A stretch of DNA of 62,374 nt from Zygnema cylindricum (lineage: Eukaryota; Streptophyta; Zygnematophyceae; Zygnematales; Zygnemataceae), in the NCBI GenBank assembly GCA_037447655.1, contig JBBHKE010000773.1, positions 98,851-161,224 on the forward strand. Reading direction: 5' to 3'. Below, piece after piece: positions 47,110 to 57,634 of the stretch. The notes under the pieces are model-generated. The model made no database searches. It was not told the origin of the DNA and was given only the letters and a program-made list of their open reading frames with translations. The stretch's first letter is position 1. Each line of letters begins with the position of its first letter. The translations under genes were made by a program, and so were the position numbers.

Positions 47110-47890
47110 TTTGGGTAAAAGGCCTAGCGCCAACAAAGGGTATCGGGTACATTCATATCGCGATAATTTTGATATTTGATATATTGAATATCAATCGAGC
47201 AGACTCTTCGATATGTCGTACCGGGAACAACATAAATAATCGCGATATATAGTATTTTTTTAATTTAATATTTTATATAATATGTTATTTTAGCGAGAAA
47301 GACAAATTGTTTGATGCGCCACGTACGACGTGATTTTCGTTCCGTGACTTATCGACGCCGCAAAATGTAACGGACAAAAAAGTACTAATTTTGTAATTCA
47401 TATAATTACTTATCTAGTACGTAGAGAACTTCACATACTAAAAGTTCACACTAATTTAGTTAAAGTGTGATCTGAAAAAAAAATTTGTGGACTTATTATG
47501 ATTATTATTAATTATTTTTTGAAGTGTACAAAATGTGAATTTTTATTATTATTTTTAGGGTTTATTTTTTGAAGTGTACAAAATGTGAATATTTATTATT
47601 ATTTTTATTAATTATTTTTTGAAGTGTATAAAATGTGAAAGTTTATTATTATTTTTATTAATTTTGAGTAGCACTAGCTATAACTACCAGCTGCAGTAGC
47701 ACTAGCACTGGCAACAGCAATAGTACTAGTAGTAGTAGCAAGAATAGTTATAATTATTTCTAAAAAAGCCTCAATATATCACGATATTTCGCTTTTTGAT
47801 ATATAGCAGCGATATATCGATTATTGGGTACTTCAGATTCGATACATATTCAATATCGGCAAATGCAAAACCCGAAATAGAATTAATAAT
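47110..47890. mobile_element. Possible TATCG-rich MITE with internal 55-bp tandem
   Basis: Both margins carry clustered ATATCG/CGATAT words (GGGTATCGGGTACATTCATA at left, TTCGATACATATTCAATATC at right), like the hAT element at 20343, but the extreme ends do not pair convincingly. Inside, three units of about 55 bases (TTTTTTGAAGTGTACAAAAT) lie at 47510-47650 and a short AGTAGTAGC/CACTAGC run near 47680-47740. Confidence 0.35.
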
Positions 47891-48636
47891 ACTAAATTTT
47901 CCTTTACGTTAATTACGGTTCTAGAGAATTAGCGTTCATAATTCTAATTTATGATATTATTGAATAGTGTGGTGTACGGACGTGTCGTCCGTACAAAATG
48001 GTACTTTATTAAGTAAAAAAGTACAAAAAATGGATTAAAATAATCGCGATCCCATGTAAGAATGCGCTCAAAATAAAAGTCAGGATGAGATCGTACCTAT
48101 TTTGGTGTAAAAATATGTGTCAAAAGTGTACAAAAGTCAAAAGACGCAACAGTGTACGATTTATCAAATTTTGTACATTCACCTATTTTACCGTGAAGAT
48201 CCTAATGGCACATCCGTCGTACCAAAAGTAGAATTGTAGATCAATTAGAGTTAAACTTTTTTTTCAAAAAAAGTAGAAATCGTAATTAGTGTTAATAACC
48301 CTAATTAATTTTTAACACTAATAATTTCTCAACGCCAATAACGATTCGCGGTGTAGTTGCCGCGATAGTCTATGTTCAGTTGTTCACATGTTCGACGCTT
48401 GAACATGAGAGAACACGTTCTTGCGATTCTCCCTCGTCTTTATGACTGGGATTCAAATCCAATTGCGGTTTTTCGTGGCGACGCACTCAATATCTCGTGT
48501 CAACCCTTATATCTGGCGCTTATTCTATTCGTCTGTACAAAATAATGAGCAGATTTTCGTACGAACTGATTCATTTTTTACATTACATTATTTAAATAGT
48601 TAATAAAGCCGAAATTGGAGCAATTAACGCTAATTA
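47891..48636. other. Intergenic with MITE-like fragments
   Basis: 48295-48360 shows AACACTAATAATT and CGATTCGCGGTGTAGTTG words like the ends of the 1220-1486 family. No partner end is certain. No gene seen. Confidence 0.4.
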
Positions 48637-50169
48637 GGGTGAAGTTCCATCAGACGTTTCTATAATCATTCGGCCAACTCTACAGACCGGGTTAATTGAG
48701 CGTATGTCCCCATGTACTTGTAACTTAGCGAATTACTTTGTATTTTAGCGCGGATCCGCCGGACCTGGTTTTCAAGTGTCCCTATGTGTAAGAACGTAAT
48801 CGTAACTTACGTTCGTGACGATTATATAAATCGATAACTTTTCAAAAACAACAGACAATACGTGTGACGGTTGTCAACGTCTAGAATCTATGTTGTTGCA
48901 CGTTATTTTTTAGAACTGTTTGTGACGTCGCATGTCTTACCGTGACATTGTAGAGGTACTGCCTTCCAGCCTGTGCAGTTTCACGGTTGAAGAAGATGCG
49001 CTTTGCCTTCACGTCTCTTGTTTGGTCAACGTGAAATGGCATAAGAATTTCAAGACCCCTTGCAAAAAAATAAATCCGTACTTAACAAAAACGGACAAAA
49101 CCAAAGAAATTGTGTACTTTTCTTTGTCGTATTGAGTGCAAACGGACAGAACATAGCGAATTGTGTACTTTTCTTTGTCTTCAAAAATCGTATGAAATTT
49201 TTCGAAAATTACGGCACGTGCGAATATATGTTCTTATTTGTTTATAGAAAATACCTAGTTTTAAAACACATCGCGCATGTGATTTAAACATAAGTTTGAA
49301 GATGACGTTTTTTGTTGTGGAAGTGGGTCGAAAAATACAAGACAACAAATTTTTGTACATCCTAAGTTTGAGAATGACGCAAATTGTACTCTTTAAATTT
49401 ACGATTTTTTCGTACGGTTGCAACTTAAGCAGTACGTCGCTAAGTTTAACAAAAAAATTGACAAAAAAAACCCTTAGTTATGCACATGGTTACATACCCT
49501 GAAGCGATGTTCTATCACGAAAAGTTTGTAAACCACGTGTTCTAAATTGAAAGGCAATATGCAAGCTAAGATTTGATATTAAATATCTTTCAGATTTTTA
49601 TCACCGACAAATTTAAATTCAAATCTTCACTTGCGTACCATGTACCTACGTACAAAGTAATCATTCGACAAAACTTTTATACTTTTTGCAGACGCCAGTT
49701 TGTACGCTTGCTCATTTTTTAGGGTTTCTATTTTCGAACATAACGAAAGTCCTTTGAGAGAAATAGTGTGACGAACAAAAGTTATCTAAAATAGCATGAC
49801 GAAGGAATTTTACGAATTTCATTTTTATTTTCGGTTGTATTTTGGAAAGCGCATGTCATGACCAATCTTAAGATTTTTCGTTTGTTTACATCATAACACG
49901 TAGCATAATCGTCCAGCCTGTCACGATTTTTTTTTTCTGTATCTGCCAACCCACCTCTTCTAGGTGGGTTGAGTTACAGAGAAAAATGAAGCGAACGCCT
50001 CGTAGATGAACATCCGACCGTCAATATTACCTCTCATACCTTCAAAGAGTATTGGCAAGATTCTGTGTAATGTTGTTTTTCATATAAAAACAAAACAAGC
50101 GTTACGGTTTGGTACGGATAATCGTAGATTTCTGTAAACTACCCCACTTTTGTGTGATGGAACTTCACC
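48637..50169. mobile_element. MITE family B, copy 3, interrupted by a family A element
   Basis: Left end GGGTGAAGTTCCATCA after TTA (48634-48636), inverted right end TGATGGAACTTCACC at 50155-50169. Without the 48700-49499 insertion it is about 730 bases and matches 33185-33888 in inverted orientation, including CTGCCAACCCACCTC and the GGATGTTCATC/GATGAACATCC block. Confidence 0.8.
48700..49499. mobile_element. MITE family A nested in family B (TSD TGA)
   Basis: Ends GCGTATGTCCCCATGTACTT / inverted GGGTATGTAACCATGTGC, flanked by TGA at 48697-48699 and 49500-49502. The uninterrupted homologous site is seen in the family B copy 33185-33888. 800 bases, non-coding. Confidence 0.85.
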
Positions 50170-50798
50170 TTTGAACAAAACCTATAGTCTGTGTTCACAT
50201 ATTCGACACTTGAACATGTGCCAACAAATTATTGTGATTTTCCTTTGCCTTTATGACTTGGAATCAAATCTGAGTACGCTTTTCCGTGGTGACACACTCC
50301 ATTTCCCATGTCGACGCCGTTACTTGACACTTATTTTGTACGTCGGTACAAAAAAATGAATATTTTTAGTATGAACTGACAAAATTTGTACATTCCACTT
50401 TTTAAGTGCAGTCGAAGTTAGAGTAGCTAACGCTAATTAAAAAGTATGCGTATTAACGTAAAACAAAAATAAGTTTCATTGAGTTGTAGTTGTATTTTTG
50501 ATTAGATGTTTTCATATATTTTTATTTTATTGTAAAGTCAAAGTCGGTCAACACATTTTATAAAGTTTTGAATTTTGTTTCATGCGCATATTCGTTATTT
50601 TTTCGGTGTTTCATGCGTGCGTTTTATGCGCATGAGACATCTATGAGTTCAGGTGAAGAAAATGTTTGCATGTGTCATGAACGGTCAAGATTTAAATAAA
50701 ACATCTATGTAAACTGTGACGTCGGTTTCGCACGTGATTCAATTTCCTAACTAAAGATTATTGAAACCAGCTCGCAGCCTATACGGATATAAGTGTTA
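50170..50798. other. Intergenic
   Basis: 50180-50450 resembles 48370-48640 (CACATGTTCGAC/CACATATTCGAC, TTGAACATG, TTTATGACTGGGATTCAAAT/TTTATGACTTGGAATCAAAT, GTACGAACTGA/GTATGAACTGA): a direct duplicate of the sequence left of the family B element. No gene seen. Confidence 0.6.
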
Positions 50799-51540
50799 GG
50801 GTATGACCCCATGTGGCTAAGTACGAATTTTTTCTGTCGTTATCCTTTGTAACTTAGCACCGTACTGCCTAAGTTGCAGCCGTACGAAGAAATCGCAAAT
50901 TTGTAGAGTACAATTTGCGTCATCCGCGAACTTAAGATGTACGAAAATTTGTCGTCTTGCGTTTTTTTGACCCATTGTCATGTCATCTTCAAACTTATCA
51001 TAAACCAACATCGGCAATGTGTTTTAAGCAAAGTAAGACCAATAGGAAAACATATTCCCACGTGTGAAAAGTTTTTATAAGTTTTTAACGACTAAAAAAA
51101 TTACAGGGTTGTTTTTTTTGTCCGCTTGCATGTTGTACGGTTTTTTTTTTGCAGGGGTTTCGATGCTGCAGTGTCATTTCACGCAAAGTTGAAAAATTTG
51201 CGAAGGTGAAAAATCTTCGAAGTCATGGCGGCCGGACAGGAGAGGTTTGCGCAAGGGTATGTCGTACAGTCACGGCTGCAAGGTTGTACGTCTACGATGT
51301 CACGCAATGACATGCGACTTACCAAATCCGCAAATCGTTTCAAAAATTAAAAAATACGGTGCGGCAAAGACAAATTGTTCACGGTGACAACCGTCACGGG
51401 TATTGTCGACTTATGCAGTCGTCACAAACATAAGTAACAATTTCGAGTAAACACATAGAGACACATGAAATCCGGGTCCGCCGAATCCGCGCTAACTTCA
51501 AAGTAAGTTTGCTAAGTTACACATATATGGGGCCGTACCC
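50799..51540. mobile_element. MITE family A, inverted copy (TSD TTA)
   Basis: Ends GGGTATGACCCCATGTGGCT / inverted GGGTACGGCCCCATATATGT, flanked by TTA at 50796-50798 and 51541-51543. 742 bases. The interior matches 48700-49499 in reverse (GAGTACAATTTGCGTCATC, GTGACAACCGTCAC). Confidence 0.8.
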
Positions 51541-51949
51541 TTACGCGCAAAAACTTAAACAGGTCAATTTATACTTTTCTAGCGAATGTAAAATCATTGA
51601 ATTATCGAAGTCCGGCGTTTCAGCTTTCTAGACGGATCTTGTTGCAAGGTAACTATTTTCAAACACGACAAAATACTTAGTGGGAGCCGTTACCGTATAT
51701 GTGAATGGGTGACCGACCATAAAAATGTACTTTTGCCGGTCAACTGCCACGTAGGGTCGCATCCTCACTATTTGCTGCTTCCCACGAACAGAAGCACATA
51801 AATTATTAAATTTGCGTGTAGAACAAAAACCATTTTGTCTTGAACTCCAACACAAAAAGATGAAATAATAGAAATGTTAAGCAAAACGATGTAGAACAAA
51901 ATAAAAGCAGAATGAAAAAGTAAGATAAGGGTATCATCAAAGTCTGTTT
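51541..51949. other. Intergenic
   Basis: Short minus frame 51628-51855 without a recognisable domain. Confidence 0.45.
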
Positions 51950-52400
51950 TGTATGATTTTGCGGATTTTTAAACTTTTTTCACAGGATTAGCGGAAAAAG
52001 GGGGAAAAAAAATAAAATCTACCAATAGACAAAATAAATAAAAAATAAATATGTAAAACAGGCGGTTGGGGGAATAGGAAAGCAAATAAGGAATTAAGAG
52101 AAACAAGGCACGTGGCATACAAGCAAGGAGCGATGAAGAGAGTGTCACGCGGGAAAGTGGAGGGACAAATCAGCTTCCCCGTGGCGAGGACTTTCCAAAA
52201 AATGAGAAATTGGAGGTAGGATGATTAAACGGGAGAGAGAAAGAAAAGAGGGAGGGAAAGAAGAAGGAGAGGGAGAGGTAGAGGGAGAGGGAGTAGGAAA
52301 GGGAGAGGTATAGGAAGAGAATAGGAAGAGAGAGGGGGAGAGAAAGAGAGAGTAAGAGAGAGAGAGAGAGAGAGAGAGAGGAAGAAAAAGAGAGGGAGAG
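51950..52400. repeat. Dispersed repeat with GA tract, inverted copy
   Basis: Inverted counterpart of 30650-31110: the conserved block (51950-52205) is followed by a GGGAGA tract (52220-52400), so both the unique block and the purine/pyrimidine tract travel together. Confidence 0.75.
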
Positions 52401-52590
52401 AGAACGAGAGAGCTCATCCGCCTCCAACTTTTTGTAGTTATGTGTATGAAGTCGGTCAAAATTTTGAATAAAAAATAAAATATAGGAGAAAATTTATGCT
52501 TGGTTACCAAAAGTATTCCGCTTAGGTGATGTTAGGGAAGCCTTAGTTCCCATCCCAACTCATCCCTTTCTCACCTCTCCCCCTCCTCCT

Positions 52591-52655
<65 letters not shown>

Positions 52656-52658
52656 TCT
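52401..52658. repeat. CT/CA microsatellite at the 5' edge of copia-2
   Basis: C-runs, (CT)n and (CA)n end abruptly at 52658 where the truncated LTR begins. Confidence 0.85.
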
Positions 52659-52931
52659 ATTTCTTTACGTGACACGCAAGTTGTATAGGTCTACACGACA
52701 CCCACACATATAAAAATGTACCAGAGCTATGCATTAATCATCAATCGAATGATTCTCTCCAATTTTTCCCTGCTGTTAGTTTTGCAGTGAGTGTTTATTT
52801 TGTCGTGGAATTAATCTATCTTCTTTCTTGTTCAGTAATTAAGCTTTGCTTTCTCATATAGAGAATTGTTTTCCTTACCTTCCTGTCTTGTAATTGATCG
52901 ATCCTATGGCCACTTCTTCAAAATCTCAACA
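52659..52931 (+). repeat. Truncated 5' LTR of copia-2
   Basis: Matches 57361-57634, the inner half of the 3' LTR; the outer 290 bases or so are missing and replaced by microsatellite. Ends in CTCAACA just before the primer-binding site. Confidence 0.9.
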
Positions 52932-53781
52932 TGGTATCGGAGCTCTAGGAAAAATTACAAACATCCAGAAATTTAATGGTAGTAACTATTTACTATGGAA
53001 AGCTAAGATGACCCGTATTTTAAAATAAAAGAATTACTGGGGTATTGTAGCAGGCACTGAACTGAACTGAAACCTACTGAAGCTTTAATGGCAGCAGGTT
53101 ATGATACAAGGGAAGAAGAGGCAGCGACGTTAGTTTTTCTAGCAGTGGAAGACACTCACTTTTTACACATAGTTGAGTTAGAAAAACCTAAACCTATGTG
53201 GGATAAGTTAAGGACTGTACATGAGCATATTAATCCTTCAAATATCATGCAATTAAAAAATAAATTGCTGGATTTTAGTATGGAGAGTGGGGATAATATG
53301 GAAACCCATATAAATAGACTGAAAGAGCTTAAATTACAGCTAGCCGCAGTCGGCACAAAACTGAATGATGATGATTTGATCCTCATTCTGTTTAGGTCAT
53401 TACCATCACAGTATGCTATGATGATCACGGCTTTAAAAAGTCAACCTACTTTAGACTTTGATGCAGTATGTCAACATTTTATTCACGAAGAAGTTGAAAT
53501 TAAAAAAAAGGAGGAAAAAGAGTCAGAAGCAACTCTTTATGCCAAAGGCAAACAGTCAGTAAAACGTATTGAGTCAATAACTGCTTGTGCTATATGTGGG
53601 AAAACTAATCATCAGACTGCTGACTGTAGATTTAAAAAGAAAGAAACTATAGATTTAAAAAGAAAGAAACTGAAAACTTCAGGAAAAAAATCATTTGTTA
53701 CAGTTGTGGAAAACGAGGTCATAAGTCTTCAGTTTGTCGTAGTAAAGACAAAAACAGACAGAACAAATCATCATTTGCCAT
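52906..53781 (+). pseudogene. gag: copia-2 gag relic
   Basis: The frame opens at the ATG at 52906, inside the LTR, and runs through the primer-binding site (MATSSKSQHGIGALGKITNI) into the copia gag N-terminus (FNGSNYLLWKAKM). A TAA at 53026 and a small CTGAA duplication near 53060 break it; the frame resumes at 53088-53781 with the UBN2 pattern (MWDKLRTVHEHINPSN...LPSQYAMMITAL). A first zinc knuckle CAICGKTNHQTADC is in this frame. A second CCHC box (near 53695-53740) lies in another frame after a shift. Confidence 0.85.
52932..52945 (+). other. Primer-binding site, tRNA-iMet 3' end
   Basis: TGGTATCGGAGCTC follows the LTR end directly. The usual plant copia site is TGGTATCAGAGC, complementary to the 3' end of initiator tRNA-Met; one base differs here. 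Confidence 0.85.
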
Positions 53782-54145
53782 GACCATTCAGGATGAGACT
53801 AAACTTTTTCTCACACAGTCAAATGCTCAAAAAAGTAAATGGATTATAGATTCTGGAGCATCTCATCATATGTGTAATGACAGGTCCATCTTTTCTTCTC
53901 TCACAACATTACAGAATCCTCGACGAATTGTACTGGCAGATGATAAGATTCTAGAGACCAGTCTAATAGGCGAGGTTAAGTTACAATTATACTGTGATAG
54001 TGGTAGTCATGAAGGGCATTTAAAAGATGTTTTATACTTACCAGGTTTAAAACATAACCTTTTTAGTGTTATTCATGCTGTGAAGAGTGGACTAAAAGTC
54101 GAATTTGAGAAAAAGAAAAGTGAACGGTGTGAAATCGAAAGTTAG
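53780..54145 (+). pseudogene. copia-2 aspartic protease region
   Basis: Shows WIIDSGASHHM (active-site D-S-G-A), then VLYLPGLKHNLFSVI, the typical copia protease end. The frame stops at 54145. Confidence 0.85.
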
Positions 54146-54216
54146 GGGAAGCTACTCGCTCTTGGATATGTAGAAGGGAATCTTTTTGTTCTACGTTTGA
54201 TGATAAAGATGCACAG

Positions 54217-54597
54217 ATGAATTTCAGCAAAGAAGCGGAGAATTTGGAGCTATGGCATCAACGTTTGGGTCATCTAGGAGAGCAAAATCTCAAACGACTA
54301 ATCGAAAAGAAGATGGTCCGAGGACTTGAGGATGTCAACGCCAAAGACAACCTTAAGGTGTGTGAAAGATGTGCTCAAGGTAAGCAAAGAAGGCTTCTTT
54401 TTCATAAAGATGATGAACCTAAACATAGAAGGAAGCTGGAGCTTATTCATTCTTACTTGAGCGGTCCTCACCCCTTAAGTCTTGGAGGTTCTAGATTTTC
54501 ATCACGTTTACGGATGAGTGCACTAGAAAAGTATGGGTGTATTTTATGAAATCTAAGAGTGAAGCCCTTGAGAAATCCAGAGAGTTAAAACCATGGT
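54217..54597 (+). pseudogene. copia-2 GAG-pre-integrase and start of integrase
   Basis: The HHCC zinc-binding domain is visible (LWHQRLGHLG ... CERCAQGKQ). The integrase core then starts in a shifted frame (FITFTDECTRKVWVYF, first catalytic Asp) but ends within about 30 residues. Confidence 0.8.
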
Positions 54598-54915
54598 AGA
54601 AAACAGGGCCGGCCTTGGGCTGGAGTTACCTCCAATGCTTAAGAAAACAGGTGGGGCCAGTACCTTTTGGGAGAAGGTAGATGAGTAAATTGAGGTTTTA
54701 AGGTGAATGGCTGGGGCATTTTACTGCAGTTGGGCCAGATTCTGCAGTGTACCTGGGTGCAGGTGGTGTTAAGCACTTTAGGTTTTTGGAAGCTGCCTTT
54801 GTACATGGGGCAGAAAGAAAGAATTTGTTATGGCTGGGCATAGGTTAGCTGCTGAAAAGCCACAGAAAGACCCAGTTACAAGGAAACCCTCCAGACTATA
54901 ATGAAGGGAAGGAAT
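54598..54915. other. Foreign GC-richer insert replacing the integrase core
   Basis: Sequence from CAGGGCCGGCCTTGGGCTGG onward has no copia similarity, has many stops in all plus frames and differs in base composition from the element. The remaining integrase core and the linker to RT are absent. Confidence 0.55.
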
Positions 54916-55119
54916 GAATTCGTTTGCGTAGTTTTCATCCTTGGTATGAAGAACCAAAGACTGTCACTGTTCCCGTTAACAATCAAGAAGAATTGGAAAG
55001 TGGATCTCCACAAACAATAGGTACTCCAAGCAGAGAAGATGAAGTGGAGCCTTCGTCATCGACGCCGATATCCATTCCAGCTCAAACTTCCGTCATCCCC
55101 GGTGGAACATCAACCTTTC

Positions 55120-55472
55120 AACCTTTACCAGTGGAGAAGTTACCGGCACCACAACCTTCGCAAATGACAACCTCTCCGAATCCGATTCAACAATCGAGAT
55201 TGAAGGTAACCCCTCAAAGAGTATCTAATCGGATACGAACCTTTACCAGTGTAGAAGTTACCGACACCACAACCTTCGCAAATGACAACCTCTCCGATTC
55301 CGATTCAACAATCGAGATTGAAGGTAACCCCTCAAAGAGTATCTAATCGGATATGACCCTTTACCAATGGAGAAGTTACCGACACCACAACCTTCGCAAA
55401 TGACAACCTCTCCGAATTCAATTCAACAATCGAGATTGAAGGTAACCCCTCAAAGAGTATCTAATCGGATAC
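55120..55472 (+). repeat. Three tandem 116-118 bp units in the copia-2 linker
   Basis: Each unit runs from CCTTTACCAGTGGAGAAGTT to AGAGTATCTAATCGGATA. As unit length is not a multiple of 3, successive copies change the frame. The encoded linker is proline/serine/threonine-rich. Confidence 0.85.
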
Positions 55473-56439
55473 GTGCTAAACCAAAAAGACTTATTGAAGA
55501 AACGGAAGATGTGGGTTTAGCTTATTGTTTTATGGCGGCAGAGGGGGAACCGCAAACTTTTCATGAAGCTTTAGAGGGTTCTAATTCTCATAAATGGAAA
55601 AATGCAATGGAATTACAATATGACTCACTGATCAAAAACAAAACTTGGACCTAAGTAGAACGCCCAATAGAGAAAAATATTGTGGGGTGTAAATGGGTCT
55701 TTACGATTAAGAGGAAGTCATATGGGTCAGTGGAAAGATATAAAACAAGGTTAGTTGCTAAAGGGTATTCCCAAGAAGAGGGGGTTGATTACACTGAGAC
55801 TTCCTCACCTGTAGTGAAGTTTAATAGTCTCAAAAGTTTAATAGCCTCACCTGTAGTGAAGTTTAATAGTCTCAAAAGTTTAATAGCCTTAGGGGCATCA
55901 GAGGGAATGCAAATGCATCAATTAGATATCAAAACTGCATTTCTCAATAGGGATTTAGAGGAAGAAGTCTACATGGAGCAACCAGAGGGCTTTGAGAGAT
56001 GTCACACAGATTGGGCAGTTTACACTATTGGGGAAGACAAAATTTAGTGATTGTCTTAGTTTATGTCGATGACATGAGTGTGTTTGGTTACTTGTCATCC
56101 AAGATTGAAAAGGTCAAACGGTTCTTGAATAGCAAATTTGAAACGAATGATCTTGGAGAGTTAGGTTACCTTCTTGGTATAGAAATAAAAAATGATGCTT
56201 ATACAGTTTCCATGAATCAACAAAAATATGCAAAAGAAGTATTAAAACGTTTTGGTATGGAAGATTGTATTCGTGTATTAGCACCCTTAGACCCAAGTCA
56301 AAAGCTTACAAAGAAAATGGGTCCTAAGTCAGAGTTTGAGAAAGAACAGATGAGGCAAGTCCCTTACAAAGAGGTAGTGGGTAGCTTGATGTACTTAATG
56401 GTTGGAACACACCCTGATTTAGCTAGAGCTGTAGGCTGA
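55473..56439 (+). pseudogene. copia-2 reverse transcriptase (RVT_2) relic
   Basis: Shows [10 protein letters not shown], then [20 protein letters not shown] and [12 protein letters not shown], then [10 protein letters not shown] (RVT_2). A tandem duplication of 42 bases ([14 protein letters not shown] twice, about 55807-55890) and a TAA at 55652 disturb it. After PEGFE about 60 residues are missing and the frame resumes at LVYVDDM (56061-56076), which keeps the catalytic YVDD. Confidence 0.85.
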
Positions 56440-56920
56440 GTTAGTCAATTCATGCAGAACCCAGGTCTAGAGCATTGGTATGCTGTTAAACGTATTTTAC
56501 GTTATGTGAAAGGGACTATAAATTACGGCCTACAATTCTTGAAAAACATCGGAGACATTGATTTTTCCGGCTTTGTTGATGCGGATTGGGGAGGCGACCT
56601 CGACACAAGGAGGAGCACTACCGGCTGGATTTTCACGTGTTCAGGAGGACCTATAAGTTGGAGTTCGAAGTGTCAATCTTCTGTGGCGTTATCAAGCACG
56701 GAGATGGAATATGTGGCGGCTACTCAAGCAGCAAAAGAAGCTATTTGGCTTCGCAACTTTTATTCTGAGATAGGGTTTGAACCCATTGAGGAAACGTTAA
56801 TTCTCACAGATAATCAGAGTAGCATTGCTTTGATGAAAAATCCAGTTTACCATAGAAGGACAAAACATATAGACATTTAAACACATTTTGTGAGAGAACA
56901 TGTTGAAAAAAAGTTTTAAA
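56440..56920 (+). pseudogene. copia-2 RNase H relic
   Basis: Shows FVDADWGGDLDTRRSTTGWI, SSTEMEYVAA and LTDNQSSIAL, the D-E-D pattern of copia RNase H, and ends RTKHIDI, stop, THFVRE. The TGA at 56437 and the TAA at 56878 interrupt the frame. Confidence 0.85.
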
Positions 56921-57061
56921 GTTTGAGTTGTTAGATCAGCTCAACAAGCAGCAGATCATTTGACTAAAGCAGTTCCTCGAGATAAAATAGTTGTTTACAA
57001 TCAGCTCACAGGAGTTCGTCCTATTTATTAAGGACAATTGATAGTATGCAGAAAATGACTC

Positions 57062-57071
57062 AGAGAGGGGG
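57062..57071 (+). other. Polypurine tract of copia-2
   Basis: AGAGAGGGGG directly before the LTR start TGTTAAGA. Confidence 0.85.
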
Positions 57072-57634
57072 TGTTAAGATTTTTGCGTCCATTTTCAGCG
57101 AAAGACTAGAAAGTCAAAGTTGGTCAAAGATTGTTACGTGAGAGAGAAGTCAACCGGAGTCTTGTTAGTTATATGTACGGTTGATAGACGTGAAGGTACA
57201 TATACGTAGACGTCAAGTTTTTTGTGAAAACGTGGTCTTTGACTTGTAGTGTATGGGAAGTCAAGTAGCCGTAAATTTTGAGGATATGTGATGAAAAAGC
57301 ATGCGGACATTTTGTACTTGGCGGTCTTTCATTGGTCTACGTGTGTCATAAGCTAGATTATATTTCTTTACGTGACACGCAAGTTGCATAGGTCTACACA
57401 ACACCCACATATATAAAAATGTACCAAAGCTATGCATTAATCATCAATCGAATGATTCTCTCCAATTTTTCCCAGCTGCTAGTTTTGCACTAAGTGCTTA
57501 TTTTGTCGTGGAATTAATCTATGTTCTTTCTTGTTCAGTAATTAAGATTTGCTTTCTCATATAGAGAATTGTTTTCCTTACCTTCCTGTCTTGTAATTGA
57601 TCGATCCTATGGCCACTTCTTCAGAATCTCAACA
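57072..57634 (+). repeat. 3' LTR of copia-2
   Basis: 563 bases, TGTTAAGA...CTCAACA. A TATATAAAA promoter-like word lies at about 57411. It includes the gag start codon region (ATG at about 57610) at its 3' end. Confidence 0.9.

Larger units (their letters stand above)
52659..57634 (+). mobile_element. Degenerate Ty1/copia retrotransposon (copia-2)
   Basis: Truncated 5' LTR (52659-52931), tRNA-iMet 3'-end primer-binding site (52932-52945), gag, protease, partial integrase, reverse transcriptase and RNase H relics, polypurine tract (57062-57071) and full 3' LTR (57072-57634). The gene order PR-INT-RT-RH defines Ty1/copia. Many stops, frameshifts, an insertion in integrase and a deletion in RT make it inactive. 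Nothing in the flanks matches as a target duplication: the 5' side is (CT)n(CA)n and the 3' side is a GGGGA purine tract. Confidence 0.9.
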
